From Candidatus Halocynthiibacter alkanivorans (lineage in GTDB: Bacteria; Pseudomonadota; Alphaproteobacteria; Rhodobacterales; Rhodobacteraceae), in NCBI RefSeq assembly GCF_003333265.1, contig NZ_QOLB01000155.1, positions 1 to 55,069 on the forward strand: DNA of 55,069 bases, read 5' to 3'. Below are positions 35,760 through 44,243 of the stretch, piece by piece. The notes under the pieces are model-generated. The model had not been told where the DNA came from and searched no databases. It was given only the letters and a program-made list of their open reading frames with translations. Both the position numbers and the translations under genes were made by a program. Each line of letters opens with the position of its first letter. Position 1 is the first letter of the stretch.

Positions 35760-37829
35760 TTGCGCGATCCCCGCTATGATATACTTTTCGAACCGATGCA
35801 GATCGGTCCTGTCACCGCCAAGAACCGGTTCTACCAGGTTCCGCACTGCAACGGCGGTGGCTACCGCGACCCCTCGGCCGCTGCTGCTATGCGCGGCATT
35901 AAGGCCGAAGGCGGTTGGGGGGTGATCTTCACCGAACAGTGCGAGATGCACCATACCTCGGAAATTACCCCTTTCATCGAGCTGCGGTTGTGGGAGGACA
36001 AAGACATTCCACAGCTTCGCAAGATGTCGGAGAAGATGAAAGAACATGGCGCGCTTGCGGGTATTCAGCTGGCCTATTCCGGTATCAATGGACCGAACCT
36101 GTACTCCAAAGAAGTACCCATGGCGGTTTCTGCCATGCCGATCCGCACGTTTACCAACGATCCGATGCAGGCCCGGGCATTGGACAAGTCCGACATCCGC
36201 GATTTACGCCGCTGGTTCGTGAACGCTGCCAAACGTTCAAAACTGGCCGGTTTTGACCTGATCTGCCTTTACGGCGCCCACGGGTTTGGAATTTTTCAAC
36301 ACTTTCTCAGCCGCGCCACAAACCAACGCAGTGACGAATATGGCGGCAGCCTGGAGAACCGGTCACGCTTTGTGAATGAGGTTATTGCCGATATCAAAGA
36401 TGCTGTTGGCGACACTATGGGCATCACGCTTCGCGTCAGCCTTGATGAGACCATCGGCGACCTGGGGTTTTCTAACGCCGAAGTGCGCGACTTTGTCGAA
36501 ATGAACAAGGATCTGCCAGACCTTTGGGACCTCGCGCAGGGCACCTGGGAAGATTGCTCCGGTCCGTCGCGCTTCACAGATGAGGCCGCGCAACAGGAGT
36601 TGGTCAGGGGTATTCACGATCTGACAGACAAACCCATTGTGGGTGTGGGCCGGTTTACCTCTCCCGACACGATGGTCAAACAGATCAGGTCCGGCCTGCT
36701 CGATTTCATCGGTTGCGCGCGCCCGTCGATTGCCGATCCTTTTCTGCCGAAGAAAATAGAAGAGGGCCGGATCGAGGACATCCGTGAATGTATCGGTTGC
36801 AACATCTGCATCACCGGTGACATGACCATGTCGATCAGCCGCTGCACCCAGAACCCGACATTCATGGAAGAATGGCGCAAGGGCTGGCACCCTGAAAAGA
36901 TGAACGCGAAAGGCAACAGTTCCAACGTTCTGGTTGTCGGGTCCGGTCCCGCCGGGCTGGAAGCAGCGCGCGCCCTGTCGGAGCGCGGCTATGATGTTGC
37001 CATCGCCGAAGCCACAACCGAACTTGGTGGGCGCGTGGCACGCGAGCGCCTCCTTCCCGGGCTCAGTGCCTGGGGGCGGGTGCTGGAATACCGTGAATAT
37101 CAGATCAGCCAGAAAGCGAACGTCGAAACTTATTTCGACAGCGAGTTGGATGCGGCAAGCATCCTGGAATTCGGCTTTGAGAACGTCTGTATCGCGACCG
37201 GTTCGAAATGGCGGCGCGACGGGGTGAGCCGACAGCACGTGGTTCCTTTTGCCATGGATGCCTCCATGCCGGTTTTTACACCGGACGATATCATGGGCGG
37301 GAAGCTGCCCTCGGGCAAAGTGGTGATCTATGATGATGACCATTATTACATGGGGGGCGTTCTGGCGGAGCTTTTGCGCAAAGAAGGCTGTGAGGTCACG
37401 ATCATCACGCCTGCGGCCTACCTGTCGGACTGGACCAACAACACGCTGGAACAGCATGCAATCCATAAGAAACTGGCTGAAATGGGCGTCGGGATCGTAC
37501 TGAACCGGGGCGTAACCGAAATTGGCAACGGCCATGTGGTGTCCAACTGCGTCTATACCGACACAACCACCCGGTTTGGATGCGAGGCTGTTGTAATGGT
37601 GTCATCGCGCCTGGAAAACAATCAGGTCTTCAACGACCTGAAGGCGCGTGAAGCCGAATGGGCGGATGCTGGGATCAAATCGGTCAAAATCATCGGTGAC
37701 GCGAATGCGCCGGGGCCTATTGCCTGGGCCACCTATGCCGGTCACCGGTATGCGCGGGAACTGGATGGCGAAGATCCCGGTGATACGCTGCCCTTCCGCC
37801 GCGAAATCACCGAGCTGGCTTTGGATTGA
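35760..37829 (+). CDS. Trimethylamine/histamine-dehydrogenase-family iron-sulfur flavoprotein
   Basis: A 689-residue amine dehydrogenase-like enzyme that would oxidise an amine to imine/aldehyde and pass electrons to ETF. It begins with TTG, backed by GAGGAGG six bases upstream and by alignment to the TMADH N-terminus. Cys30 in NRFYQVPHC is the position of the 6-S-cysteinyl-FMN link. C344, C347, C350 and C362 form the 4Fe-4S set. Y171/H174 and D265 match the catalytic Tyr-His-Asp. The C-terminal half has NAD/FAD-like folds (VVGSGPAGLEAARAL). The trimethylamine bowl is altered: Gln60 for Tyr60, Trp263 kept, Asp354 for Trp355. From memory, Gln and Asp at these places characterise histamine dehydrogenase, so a substrate with a second positive charge is likely. 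Residue equivalences come from hand alignment. Confidence 0.9.
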   Translation: MRDPRYDILFEPMQIGPVTAKNRFYQVPHCNGGGYRDPSAAAAMRGIKAEGGWGVIFTEQCEMHHTSEITPFIELRLWEDKDIPQLRKMSEKMKEHGALAGIQLAYSGINGPNLYSKEVPMAVSAMPIRTFTNDPMQARALDKSDIRDLRRWFVNAAKRSKLAGFDLICLYGAHGFGIFQHFLSRATNQRSDEYGGSLENRSRFVNEVIADIKDAVGDTMGITLRVSLDETIGDLGFSNAEVRDFVEMNKDLPDLWDLAQGTWEDCSGPSRFTDEAAQQELVRGIHDLTDKPIVGVGRFTSPDTMVKQIRSGLLDFIGCARPSIADPFLPKKIEEGRIEDIRECIGCNICITGDMTMSISRCTQNPTFMEEWRKGWHPEKMNAKGNSSNVLVVGSGPAGLEAARALSERGYDVAIAEATTELGGRVARERLLPGLSAWGRVLEYREYQISQKANVETYFDSELDAASILEFGFENVCIATGSKWRRDGVSRQHVVPFAMDASMPVFTPDDIMGGKLPSGKVVIYDDDHYYMGGVLAELLRKEGCEVTIITPAAYLSDWTNNTLEQHAIHKKLAEMGVGIVLNRGVTEIGNGHVVSNCVYTDTTTRFGCEAVVMVSSRLENNQVFNDLKAREAEWADAGIKSVKIIGDANAPGPIAWATYAGHRYARELDGEDPGDTLPFRREITELALD

Positions 37830-37846
37830 GGAGCGATCGTGCAGCA

Positions 37847-38995
37847 ATGTCTCAGACGTTAGAAAACCTCGGGCGGCTGATCGGGTTCAACTCGGTCAGC
37901 GCGAGGTCCAATCTTGATATTATCGGTTTCATCGAAACTTATCTGCGTGAGCGCGGGTTTCGATTGACGCGAATTTCCGATGCCACCGGTCAAAAGGCGG
38001 GGCTTTTTGCCGAAACCGGCCCGTCCGGGGGCGGCCTGCTATTGTCAGGTCATACCGATGTCGTGCCGACCGAGGGGCAGGTCTGGACCCGCGATCCGTT
38101 CCGGTTGTCACACGAAAGTGGCAAGTACTACGGGCGCGGTACCACCGATATGAAGGGCTATCTGGCCTGTATGCTGAGCGCGGCGGATAAGGCAGCAAAG
38201 CGTGATCTGAAAGAGCCGCTGAAACTGACCTTTTCCTATGACGAGGAAATTGGCTGCGTCGGGATCCAGCATATGGCTGATCGGCTTGCTCCGCTCCTGG
38301 GTACTCCACGTGCCTGTTTCGTCGGGGAACCGACAGAGATGCGTGTGGCAGTCGGGCACAAGGGCAAGGCGGCGATCAAAGCGACCTGTAACGGGCAAAG
38401 TGGACACTCCGCCCTGGCGCCTAAGTTCGTGAACGCATTGCATCTGGCCGCGGAATTTGTGGTCGAACTGGGCAAGGTCCAGACGTGGCTTGCAACGCAA
38501 GGCGCGCACGACGCGGCTTATGATATCGCCTGCAGCACAGTGCATATTGGCAAGCTCACTGGCGGCGTTGCCCTGAATATCGTTCCCGACCACGCTGAGT
38601 TGATCCTTGAATACCGCCATCTCGCGGCGGACCGGCAAGACATGATCATGGATCTGATCCGGGACGCGGCCACCCGTGTGGCCAGACGATATCAGCCCGA
38701 CTATCCTGAGGCGAAAATCGCGCTGGACCGCTACAATGCCTATCCTGGCCTCGATGTTTCAGAGGGCGCTCCTGTGGTTGCCCTGGCGCAGCGTCTCGCA
38801 GGCAATCAGGAGGTCACCAAGGTTGCCTTTGGTACTGAAGCCGGCGTTTTTGCAAGCCTTGGTGTTCCGACAATCGTATGTGGTCCCGGGTCTATGGAAG
38901 GACAGGGCCATAAACCTGATGAATACATTTCTGGGGAGCAACTCGCTGCCTGCGATCGCATGATGGATCGTATTGTGGACGAGATTGCCATTTAG
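37847..38995 (+). CDS. M20-family deacylase, acetylornithine deacetylase-like
   Basis: Two-metal amidohydrolase of the ArgE/DapE/ACY1 family. Metal-binding motifs are SGHTDVVPTEGQVWTRDPF and GRGTTDMKGYLACML, then catalytic YDEEIGCVGIQ, and late FGTEAGVFASLGVPTIVCGP. The ATG at 37847 is used; an in-frame TTG at 37826 overlaps the previous stop and would add seven residues with no domain content. The SD is weak, so translation may depend on coupling to the TMADH-like gene 17 bp upstream. In this setting it probably removes an acyl or carboxy-amide group from a pathway intermediate rather than acting in arginine synthesis. Confidence 0.88.
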   Translation: MSQTLENLGRLIGFNSVSARSNLDIIGFIETYLRERGFRLTRISDATGQKAGLFAETGPSGGGLLLSGHTDVVPTEGQVWTRDPFRLSHESGKYYGRGTTDMKGYLACMLSAADKAAKRDLKEPLKLTFSYDEEIGCVGIQHMADRLAPLLGTPRACFVGEPTEMRVAVGHKGKAAIKATCNGQSGHSALAPKFVNALHLAAEFVVELGKVQTWLATQGAHDAAYDIACSTVHIGKLTGGVALNIVPDHAELILEYRHLAADRQDMIMDLIRDAATRVARRYQPDYPEAKIALDRYNAYPGLDVSEGAPVVALAQRLAGNQEVTKVAFGTEAGVFASLGVPTIVCGPGSMEGQGHKPDEYISGEQLAACDRMMDRIVDEIAI

Positions 38996-39436
38996 GGACA
39001 AGGCCAGGATCGTATGTGACCGGAGCTCCGCTGAAGCCTCCTGAACCCAGGGGAACCCGAAGACATTGGCTGGGAAGCCATCGAGGGGCGGTGGCGCCTG
39101 CTGGTAGCTTTGATCCGCGTGGTCCCGGGCGCGCCATCTTCGGCGGCAGGTTTTCCGCGACTAAGGTTAAGTACCACGTGACTTTTTGCTTTCGCGAACA
39201 GATCACGATCCTGCCTGAAACAGGTCGGCAACCAGGGCGAAGTCAGCATCCTGGAAAGCCAGAGCCTCCTGGTCTTTGTTGATCGCCACGACGATCTTCG
39301 GGGTGTTGACCTGGCGCAATCAGGCCTCGGGGCCGTCGTTAGGCTGAAGCTAATGAACGCTGAGGAATACAGTTCTTAAGGTACATCCACCGCCTTTCTA
39401 TACTGCCTGCAATACGGCTGTGCCGAGGGAGGGACC
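38996..39436. other. Gap between the M20 gene and potA with an etfA remnant
   Basis: About 440 bp with no intact gene. The minus strand carries a 38-codon piece of an ETF alpha subunit (39203-39319). The remaining sequence on either side gave no recognisable translation in any frame. Confidence 0.6.
39203..39319 (-). pseudogene. C-terminal remnant of an electron transfer flavoprotein alpha subunit
   Basis: The minus-strand translation reads VNTPKIVVAINKDQEA, then ADFALVADLFQAGS and a stop. This matches the ETF-alpha/FixB C-terminus (xxVIVAINKDPEAPIFxxADYGLVGDL), where FAD is bound. A stop codon at 39320-39322 ends the frame upstream and no further ETF sequence is visible. Because TMADH-type dehydrogenases use ETF as acceptor, a former etf gene beside this enzyme makes functional sense; the intact ETF must now be elsewhere. 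Confidence 0.75.
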
Positions 39437-40528
39437 ATGCCAGAAGACCAATCAATAGCCATTGACGTCCGCGACGCTGTAAAGCGCTATGGCGATTTTA
39501 CCGCGTTAAAGAAGATATCGCTTTCCATCCTGGACAACGAGTTTTTCACTCTTCTGGGCCCTTCCGGCTGTGGCAAAACAACGCTTTTGCGCATGATCGC
39601 CGGATTTGAAGATGTAACCGAAGGCGAGATCTATCTTTTTGGTGACGAGATCGAGAACTTGCCGCCGCATCAGCGCCCGGTGAACACCGTGTTCCAGAAC
39701 TATGCATTGTTTCCGCATATGACGGTCCTGGAAAATGTGGCGTTCGGCCTGGAAATGCGGGGCAATTCCAGGGCGCAGGCCCGCACTCGTGCTGGCGAAA
39801 TGCTGGAGCTGGTGCAATTGTCGCAATTTGCTGCACGCAAACCGTCGCAGCTTTCGGGTGGTCAGCAGCAGCGCGTGGCGCTTGCGCGTGCGCTTGCACC
39901 GCAGCCGAAAGTTTTGCTGTTGGACGAGCCTTTGTCCGCGCTGGATCTGAAGCTTCGCAAGTCGATGCAACTGGAGCTGAAATACTTGCAACGCGAGACC
40001 GGTATTACGTTCATTTTTGTGACTCACGATCAGGAAGAGGCGCTGACCATGTCCGACCGTATCGCGGTCATGTCCGAGGGCGAATTGCAGCAACTGGGCG
40101 CGCCGCGGGACATTTACGAGCGCCCGCACAATAAGTTCGTGGCTGATTTCATCGGAGAAACCAACCTTTTGGAAGTCTCGGTGGACAACATAATTAATGG
40201 TCGTGCGATCTGCCATCTTGGCGGCGGGCACGAACTGACCTGCAATGAAGTTGATGGCATTGGTGTCGGGTCGAAGGTCCATATGTCCGTGCGCCCGGAA
40301 CGTCTGTTTATTTCAGACGATCCGACAGAAGGCGGATGCCTGAAGGGCAGGGTGCAGGAGAATATTTTCGCAGGCACCGATATTACGACCATCATTAACC
40401 TTGCGGACGGGCCAAACTTCACCGTCAGAACGTCTAACTCCGAGCGCGGAAACAAACGCATTTTTGAACCCGGAAACGAAGTGTTCGTCAACATGGAGAT
40501 GGGGGCGGCACGCCTCCTCGCGGACTGA
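39437..40528 (+). CDS. potA: Polyamine-type ABC transporter ATPase
   Basis: ATPase of a PotABCD-type importer. Walker A LLGPSGCGKTTLLRMIAGFE, Q-loop VFQNYALFPHM, signature LSGGQQQRVALARAL, Walker B VLLLDEPLSALD and H-loop FVTHDQEEAL are all intact. A C-terminal TOBE domain (about 285-355) has the usual SVRPERLFI segment. At 363 residues it is typical. It is the first gene of the four-gene transporter operon and overlaps potB by one base (TGATG). The family imports putrescine, spermidine or related cations; the exact ligand is unknown. Confidence 0.93.
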   Translation: MPEDQSIAIDVRDAVKRYGDFTALKKISLSILDNEFFTLLGPSGCGKTTLLRMIAGFEDVTEGEIYLFGDEIENLPPHQRPVNTVFQNYALFPHMTVLENVAFGLEMRGNSRAQARTRAGEMLELVQLSQFAARKPSQLSGGQQQRVALARALAPQPKVLLLDEPLSALDLKLRKSMQLELKYLQRETGITFIFVTHDQEEALTMSDRIAVMSEGELQQLGAPRDIYERPHNKFVADFIGETNLLEVSVDNIINGRAICHLGGGHELTCNEVDGIGVGSKVHMSVRPERLFISDDPTEGGCLKGRVQENIFAGTDITTIINLADGPNFTVRTSNSERGNKRIFEPGNEVFVNMEMGAARLLAD

Positions 40529-41457
40529 TGGCGGCGGGAGCAACACGCGGCGGCGGCGTAACCACCGACACATACAAGGAAGCACGTACCTGGTTGCTCA
40601 TGCCAGCCTGGCTCGTCCTCCTGGTGCTGTCTCTGGCCCCGGTGTCCATGATATTGATCTACTCGTTCCTGACCAAGGAGTTCAGGGGCGGGGTGATCTG
40701 GGACTTCAGCCTCGCGGCTTACGATCAGTTTTTCTTTGATCGCGGGCTGTTCGGGGATGAAGCGCCAAGTATCGAATGGACCTATATCACCATCTTCTGG
40801 CGCTCGATCTGGCAGGCGGGTGCCGCCACGCTTCTCAGCTTGATTATCGGTTTTCCAACCGCTTATTTCATTGCGACACGGCCTGAAAAGGTTCGGCCAA
40901 TCTGGGTCTTCCTGGTCACCATCCCCTATTGGGTCAACCTGCTGATCCGGACTGTTTCGATGAAGTTCCTGCTGCGCGATCAGGGGCCGCTGAACGATTT
41001 CCTGATGTCCACCGGTCTTATCGACAGCCCAATTCACATTGTGAACACAAATTTCGCGGTGCAGCTGGGGCTGTTCTATTCATATCTGCCTTTCATGGTC
41101 CTGCCGATTTATGCCTCTGTTGAACGCTACAATTTTTCCTTGAGCGAAGCAGCGGCTGATCTTTATGCCACCAAATGGGTGGCCCTGCGGCGCATTCTGT
41201 TGCCCGCTATAAAGCCTGGCGTGATCGCAGGTTGTATCCTGGTGTTCGTCCCGTCACTGGGCTCGTTTCTCGCGCCAGATCTCCTGGGAGGGGCAAAGAA
41301 CTTCATGATCGGCTCGCTCATTGAAGAGCAGTTCAAAGGCAATGCGGGCAACTGGCCATTTGGTGCCGCCGCCTCGATGATCCTGCTGACCATGGTTCTG
41401 ATCATCTTACTTATCTTCGCGCGCCAGCAGGCCAAAGCAGAGAAGCGGGAGGGCTAA
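40528..41457 (+). CDS. potB: Polyamine-type ABC transporter permease 1
   Basis: Inner-membrane permease with about six helices. The cytoplasmic coupling EAA motif lies at SLSEAAADLYATKWVALRRI near residue 210. The N-terminal hydrophobic run WLLMPAWLVLLVLSLAPVSM and the FLVTIPYWVNLLIRTVSMKF segment are PotB-like. It overlaps potA at the start and is followed directly by potC. At 309 residues it is normal length. Confidence 0.92.
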   Translation: MAAGATRGGGVTTDTYKEARTWLLMPAWLVLLVLSLAPVSMILIYSFLTKEFRGGVIWDFSLAAYDQFFFDRGLFGDEAPSIEWTYITIFWRSIWQAGAATLLSLIIGFPTAYFIATRPEKVRPIWVFLVTIPYWVNLLIRTVSMKFLLRDQGPLNDFLMSTGLIDSPIHIVNTNFAVQLGLFYSYLPFMVLPIYASVERYNFSLSEAAADLYATKWVALRRILLPAIKPGVIAGCILVFVPSLGSFLAPDLLGGAKNFMIGSLIEEQFKGNAGNWPFGAAASMILLTMVLIILLIFARQQAKAEKREG

Positions 41458-41460
41458 GTG

Positions 41461-42270
41461 ATGGCAAAATCAAAATATGACATCAAATCGTACCGCGGCT
41501 TCGGCGCCATGACACTACTGTGCCTGGTGGTTCTTTATGCACCATTGATTGTGGTCACGATCTACAGTTTCAACGCGTCAAAATCGATCACCGTATGGGA
41601 GGGACTTTCGCTTCGTTGGTACGTCGATGTTTTCAGCGGGCCCGAAAGCGCGAAATTCAAACTGGCGGCCTGGAACAGCTTTGTGATCGCCATTGTAGCT
41701 TCGACAATCTCGACAGCGATAGCGACCCTGGCAGCGACCGCCATCGTGCGGGGCGGCAAGTTCCGGCTGCGTACCGTCTCTGTCGGGTTGATCTCTTTGC
41801 CGCTGATGGTACCGGAAATCGTGACTGCCGTGGCGACGTTGATCTTTTTCAACTACATCGGCATTGAACGCGGATTACTGACGATCCTGTTAGCCCATAT
41901 CGCCTTTTGCATCCCCTTTGCCTACCTGCCGATCGCGGCACGGATGCAAGGCATCGAGGACAGCTACGAGCAAGCCGCGATGGATCTCTATGCCACCAAA
42001 CGACAGGTCTTCACCAGGATCCTGCTCCCTTTGATGGCACCCGGCATTATCTCTGGTTACCTGCTCTCTTTCATCGTTTCGCTGGACGATTTCATCATCA
42101 CCAACTTCGTCAAAGGCGCGGGTATTGAAACACTGCCAACAGCCATTTTCGGCGCAGTGAAACAGGGCATCAAGCCCAACATTATGGCCATTTCGACCAT
42201 GCTGCTCGCCGTGTCGGTCGTCATGGTCACGATCTCATACTTCGTCAGCAAGACAGACAATACAAAGTAA
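41461..42270 (+). CDS. potC: Polyamine-type ABC transporter permease 2
   Basis: Second permease of the PotABCD-type system. It has six predicted helices, beginning [20 protein letters not shown], and the coupling motif [20 protein letters not shown]. The ATG at 41461 is chosen over the adjoining GTG at 41458 because the GGGAGGG tract is better spaced; the stop of potB is only three bases upstream. The 269 residues match PotC/PotI. Confidence 0.92.
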   Translation: MAKSKYDIKSYRGFGAMTLLCLVVLYAPLIVVTIYSFNASKSITVWEGLSLRWYVDVFSGPESAKFKLAAWNSFVIAIVASTISTAIATLAATAIVRGGKFRLRTVSVGLISLPLMVPEIVTAVATLIFFNYIGIERGLLTILLAHIAFCIPFAYLPIAARMQGIEDSYEQAAMDLYATKRQVFTRILLPLMAPGIISGYLLSFIVSLDDFIITNFVKGAGIETLPTAIFGAVKQGIKPNIMAISTMLLAVSVVMVTISYFVSKTDNTK

Positions 42271-42290
42271 CCCAACAGATGGAGAACTCT

Positions 42291-43328
42291 ATGAAAACCC
42301 TATTCAAAACTACGGTTGCAGCATCCGCTATTGCATTGTCAGCCAGCGTTGCCCTGGCCGAAGAAAAAGTGGTTGTTTACCACTGGTTCGAGTATATCCC
42401 TCAGGAACTCCTGACCAAGTTCACATCTGAGACCGGCATCGAAGTGGTGATGGACACATACGACTCCAACGAAGCCATGTTGGCCTCGCTGAAAGCGGGT
42501 GGGATCGGGACCTATGATGTATCGGTGCCGGGCGACTATATGGTCAAGATCATGGCAAACGAGGGCCTGTTGGGCACGATTGCCGAAGGAGAACTTGTCA
42601 ACAAAAGAAACATCGAAGCTCAGTGGCTGGACGTCGATTTTGATCCGGGCCGCAAGCACTCGATCCCCTACCAGTGGGGCTCGACAGCGTTTGCCGTGAA
42701 CCGTGACGTCTTTCAGGGCGACATTAACACCACCGACATCCTGTTCAATCCGCCGGCCGAATTGTCCGGCAAGGTCAACATGCTTGACAGCCAGGGTGAA
42801 GTTCTGGCGATGGCATCGTTGCATCTCGGCATTCCGCAGTGCTCAACCGACCGGGACCAATTGAGGGCGTTGGACGCGATGCTGCAGGAAGCCAAAACCT
42901 ATTGGGCATCATTCAACTCTGATACCGCGAAAGAAGTGTTGGTATCCGGTGACGCTGCAGCAGGCATGATCTATAACGGTTTCTCGGCCAAAGCGCGTGA
43001 AGAAGGTGCAAATGTAGAATACGCCTATCCGAAACAGGGCTACATTGCCTGGATGGACAACGTTGTTTTGCTGAAGGACGCTCCGAACCGCGATAACGCT
43101 CTCAAATTCATGGACTTCCTGCTTGATCCGGAAAATGTCGCAGCGCTGACGAACTGGACCCAATATTCTGCAGGTGTTGAAGGCGTTGCTCCATTGCTTG
43201 GCGAAGCCCTTCGCACTCTGCCAGAGGCAAACCCGCCCGCGGAGGCCGGACCGGCTACGTTCATTGAGGTGTGCGACGCACAAACTCAGGCAATCTACGA
43301 CAAGATTTGGACGAATGTAAAAAAGTAG
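42291..43328 (+). CDS. potD: Polyamine-type periplasmic binding protein
   Basis: Solute-binding protein of the PotD/PotF family. A Sec signal peptide (MKTLFKTTVAASAIALSASV, cleaved after ALA) precedes VVVYHWFEYIPQELLTKF and TGIEVVMDTYDSNEAMLASL, the family's N-terminal ligand-cleft strands. The second ATG of the frame (42291) is used, as GGAG lies six bases upstream. The mature length of about 322 residues is normal. It ends the transporter operon before a long hairpin. The ligand is probably a cationic amine, in line with the dehydrogenase and PuuC-like enzyme upstream. Confidence 0.92.
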   Translation: MKTLFKTTVAASAIALSASVALAEEKVVVYHWFEYIPQELLTKFTSETGIEVVMDTYDSNEAMLASLKAGGIGTYDVSVPGDYMVKIMANEGLLGTIAEGELVNKRNIEAQWLDVDFDPGRKHSIPYQWGSTAFAVNRDVFQGDINTTDILFNPPAELSGKVNMLDSQGEVLAMASLHLGIPQCSTDRDQLRALDAMLQEAKTYWASFNSDTAKEVLVSGDAAAGMIYNGFSAKAREEGANVEYAYPKQGYIAWMDNVVLLKDAPNRDNALKFMDFLLDPENVAALTNWTQYSAGVEGVAPLLGEALRTLPEANPPAEAGPATFIEVCDAQTQAIYDKIWTNVKK

Positions 43329-43340
43329 GCGCTGGTTATA

Positions 43341-43372
43341 CCTGTGCTCAGGCCAGTTAGCCTGAGCACAGG
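43341..43372 (+). terminator. Perfect 12-bp hairpin after potD
   Basis: CCTGTGCTCAGG and CCTGAGCACAGG pair completely around an eight-base loop, 12 bp after the potD stop. No T-run follows, so it may act as an mRNA 3'-end stabiliser or a weak terminator. Confidence 0.65.
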
Positions 43373-44055
43373 GTTGCCTCACGTTGCGCAAGAACAAGCG
43401 ACGCTATTGTGGTGCAGGGAGCGAGGGCTTTGGAACCGGGATGAAGCGCTTAGAAAATCATTCTGGCCGGCGCGTGGTTTCGTTTTTTGTTTCACTCACC
43501 TTGGATGAAATAGTTCGGTCATTGCAGTTGCCAGATATGATTTCTACAACTGGCTCGCGTTTTGAGCGTGGCTTCACGGCCGAGACTCTTTTCCACCAAT
43601 AGATATAGGGTCCGACGCTGACATCGTTTGAAATGGGGCTGTCGTTATTTGGCGCCACTCATTTTAGTCTCGGCAGCTTTTTTGCACGCAGTTAATACTG
43701 TTGGCGAGGGCGCCCAATTGACGTTGTCCGACCAAATTACTGCGGCTGGAAGTGGCGCGTGGCTCAGGAGGTTGCTCCAACCAACCGTGATCATCACTGC
43801 GGAATCCAACATTGCGGATAACCACTTAATATTCAAAATATATGGTGTTGCAATATAGGCCGTTCAAACGAGCGTTAACGCTTGGGGGAACCACGCGTGT
43901 GGGTTTCCCAAGAATTTGAAAACTTTGGAATATCTGGAGACGATTACCGGGATCGACCAGTGTTCACGAACTTGCAATCCGGTTTGTCCTGCAGTGTGCT
44001 TTGTCCGGTGACAGGTTCGGTGACAAGTCAAAATTCCCGGCGGATCTAAAAAGCC
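43373..44055. other. Gene-free, AT-richer right edge of the tRNA-Asn-bounded region
   Basis: About 680 bp looks richer in A and T than its surroundings and holds no recognisable gene. Short open frames on both strands (for example 43628-43858 plus, with a signal-like N-terminus, and 43645-43836 minus) overlap each other and resemble nothing known to me. Near 43887-43914 an imperfect hairpin TGGGGGAACCAC/GTGGGTTTCCCA is visible. Confidence 0.5.
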
Positions 44056-44091
44056 AAAAAGCCCTTAACCGATTGAGGTTAAGGGCTTTTT
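44056..44091. terminator. Bidirectional terminator next to the right tRNA-Asn
   Basis: A perfect 15-bp stem AAAAAGCCCTTAACC/GGTTAAGGGCTTTTT around six bases, flanked by A and T runs, ends two bases from the tRNA 3' CCA. It serves the minus-strand tRNA and could block plus-strand reading. Confidence 0.95.
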
Positions 44092-44092
44092 A

Positions 44093-44167
44093 TGGCTCCG
44101 ACGGTAGGGGTCGAACCTACGACCAATTGATTAACAGTCAACTGCTCTACCACTGAGCTACGTCGGA
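44093..44167 (-). tRNA. tRNA-Asn (anticodon GTT), right copy
   Basis: Same structure as the left copy with two base differences: D-loop CAGTGGTAG and T-loop GGTTCGACCCC. It has anticodon GTT in CTGTTAA and an encoded CCA. Confidence 0.97.
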
Positions 44168-44191
44168 ACATGAGGCTGATATAGCCAGGGG
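44093..44191 (-). repeat. 99-bp direct repeat, right copy
   Basis: Matches 29206-29304 in the same orientation with two mismatches, both inside the tRNA. It includes the 24-bp leader with the -10 box. Confidence 0.95.
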
Positions 44192-44206
44192 TTCCGGAGG
44201 GCGCAA
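44178..44206 (-). promoter_or_regulatory. Promoter of the right tRNA-Asn
   Basis: TTGCGC (-35) and TATATC (-10) on the minus strand are spaced by 17 bp, identical in layout to the left copy. The -35 lies outside the shared block. Confidence 0.75.
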
Positions 44207-44243
44207 GCGGATTTTGCGGCAAAATTTCAAAAGTTCCTATTTT

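Noticed and set aside
38992-39249. Minus-strand 85-codon frame between the M20 gene and potA
   Set aside because: Low-information composition and in a different frame from the ETF alpha remnant; nothing recognisable.
43628-43858. Plus-strand 76-codon frame with signal-like N-terminus
   Set aside because: No ribosome binding site and overlapped by an equally plausible antisense frame; no similarity recognised.
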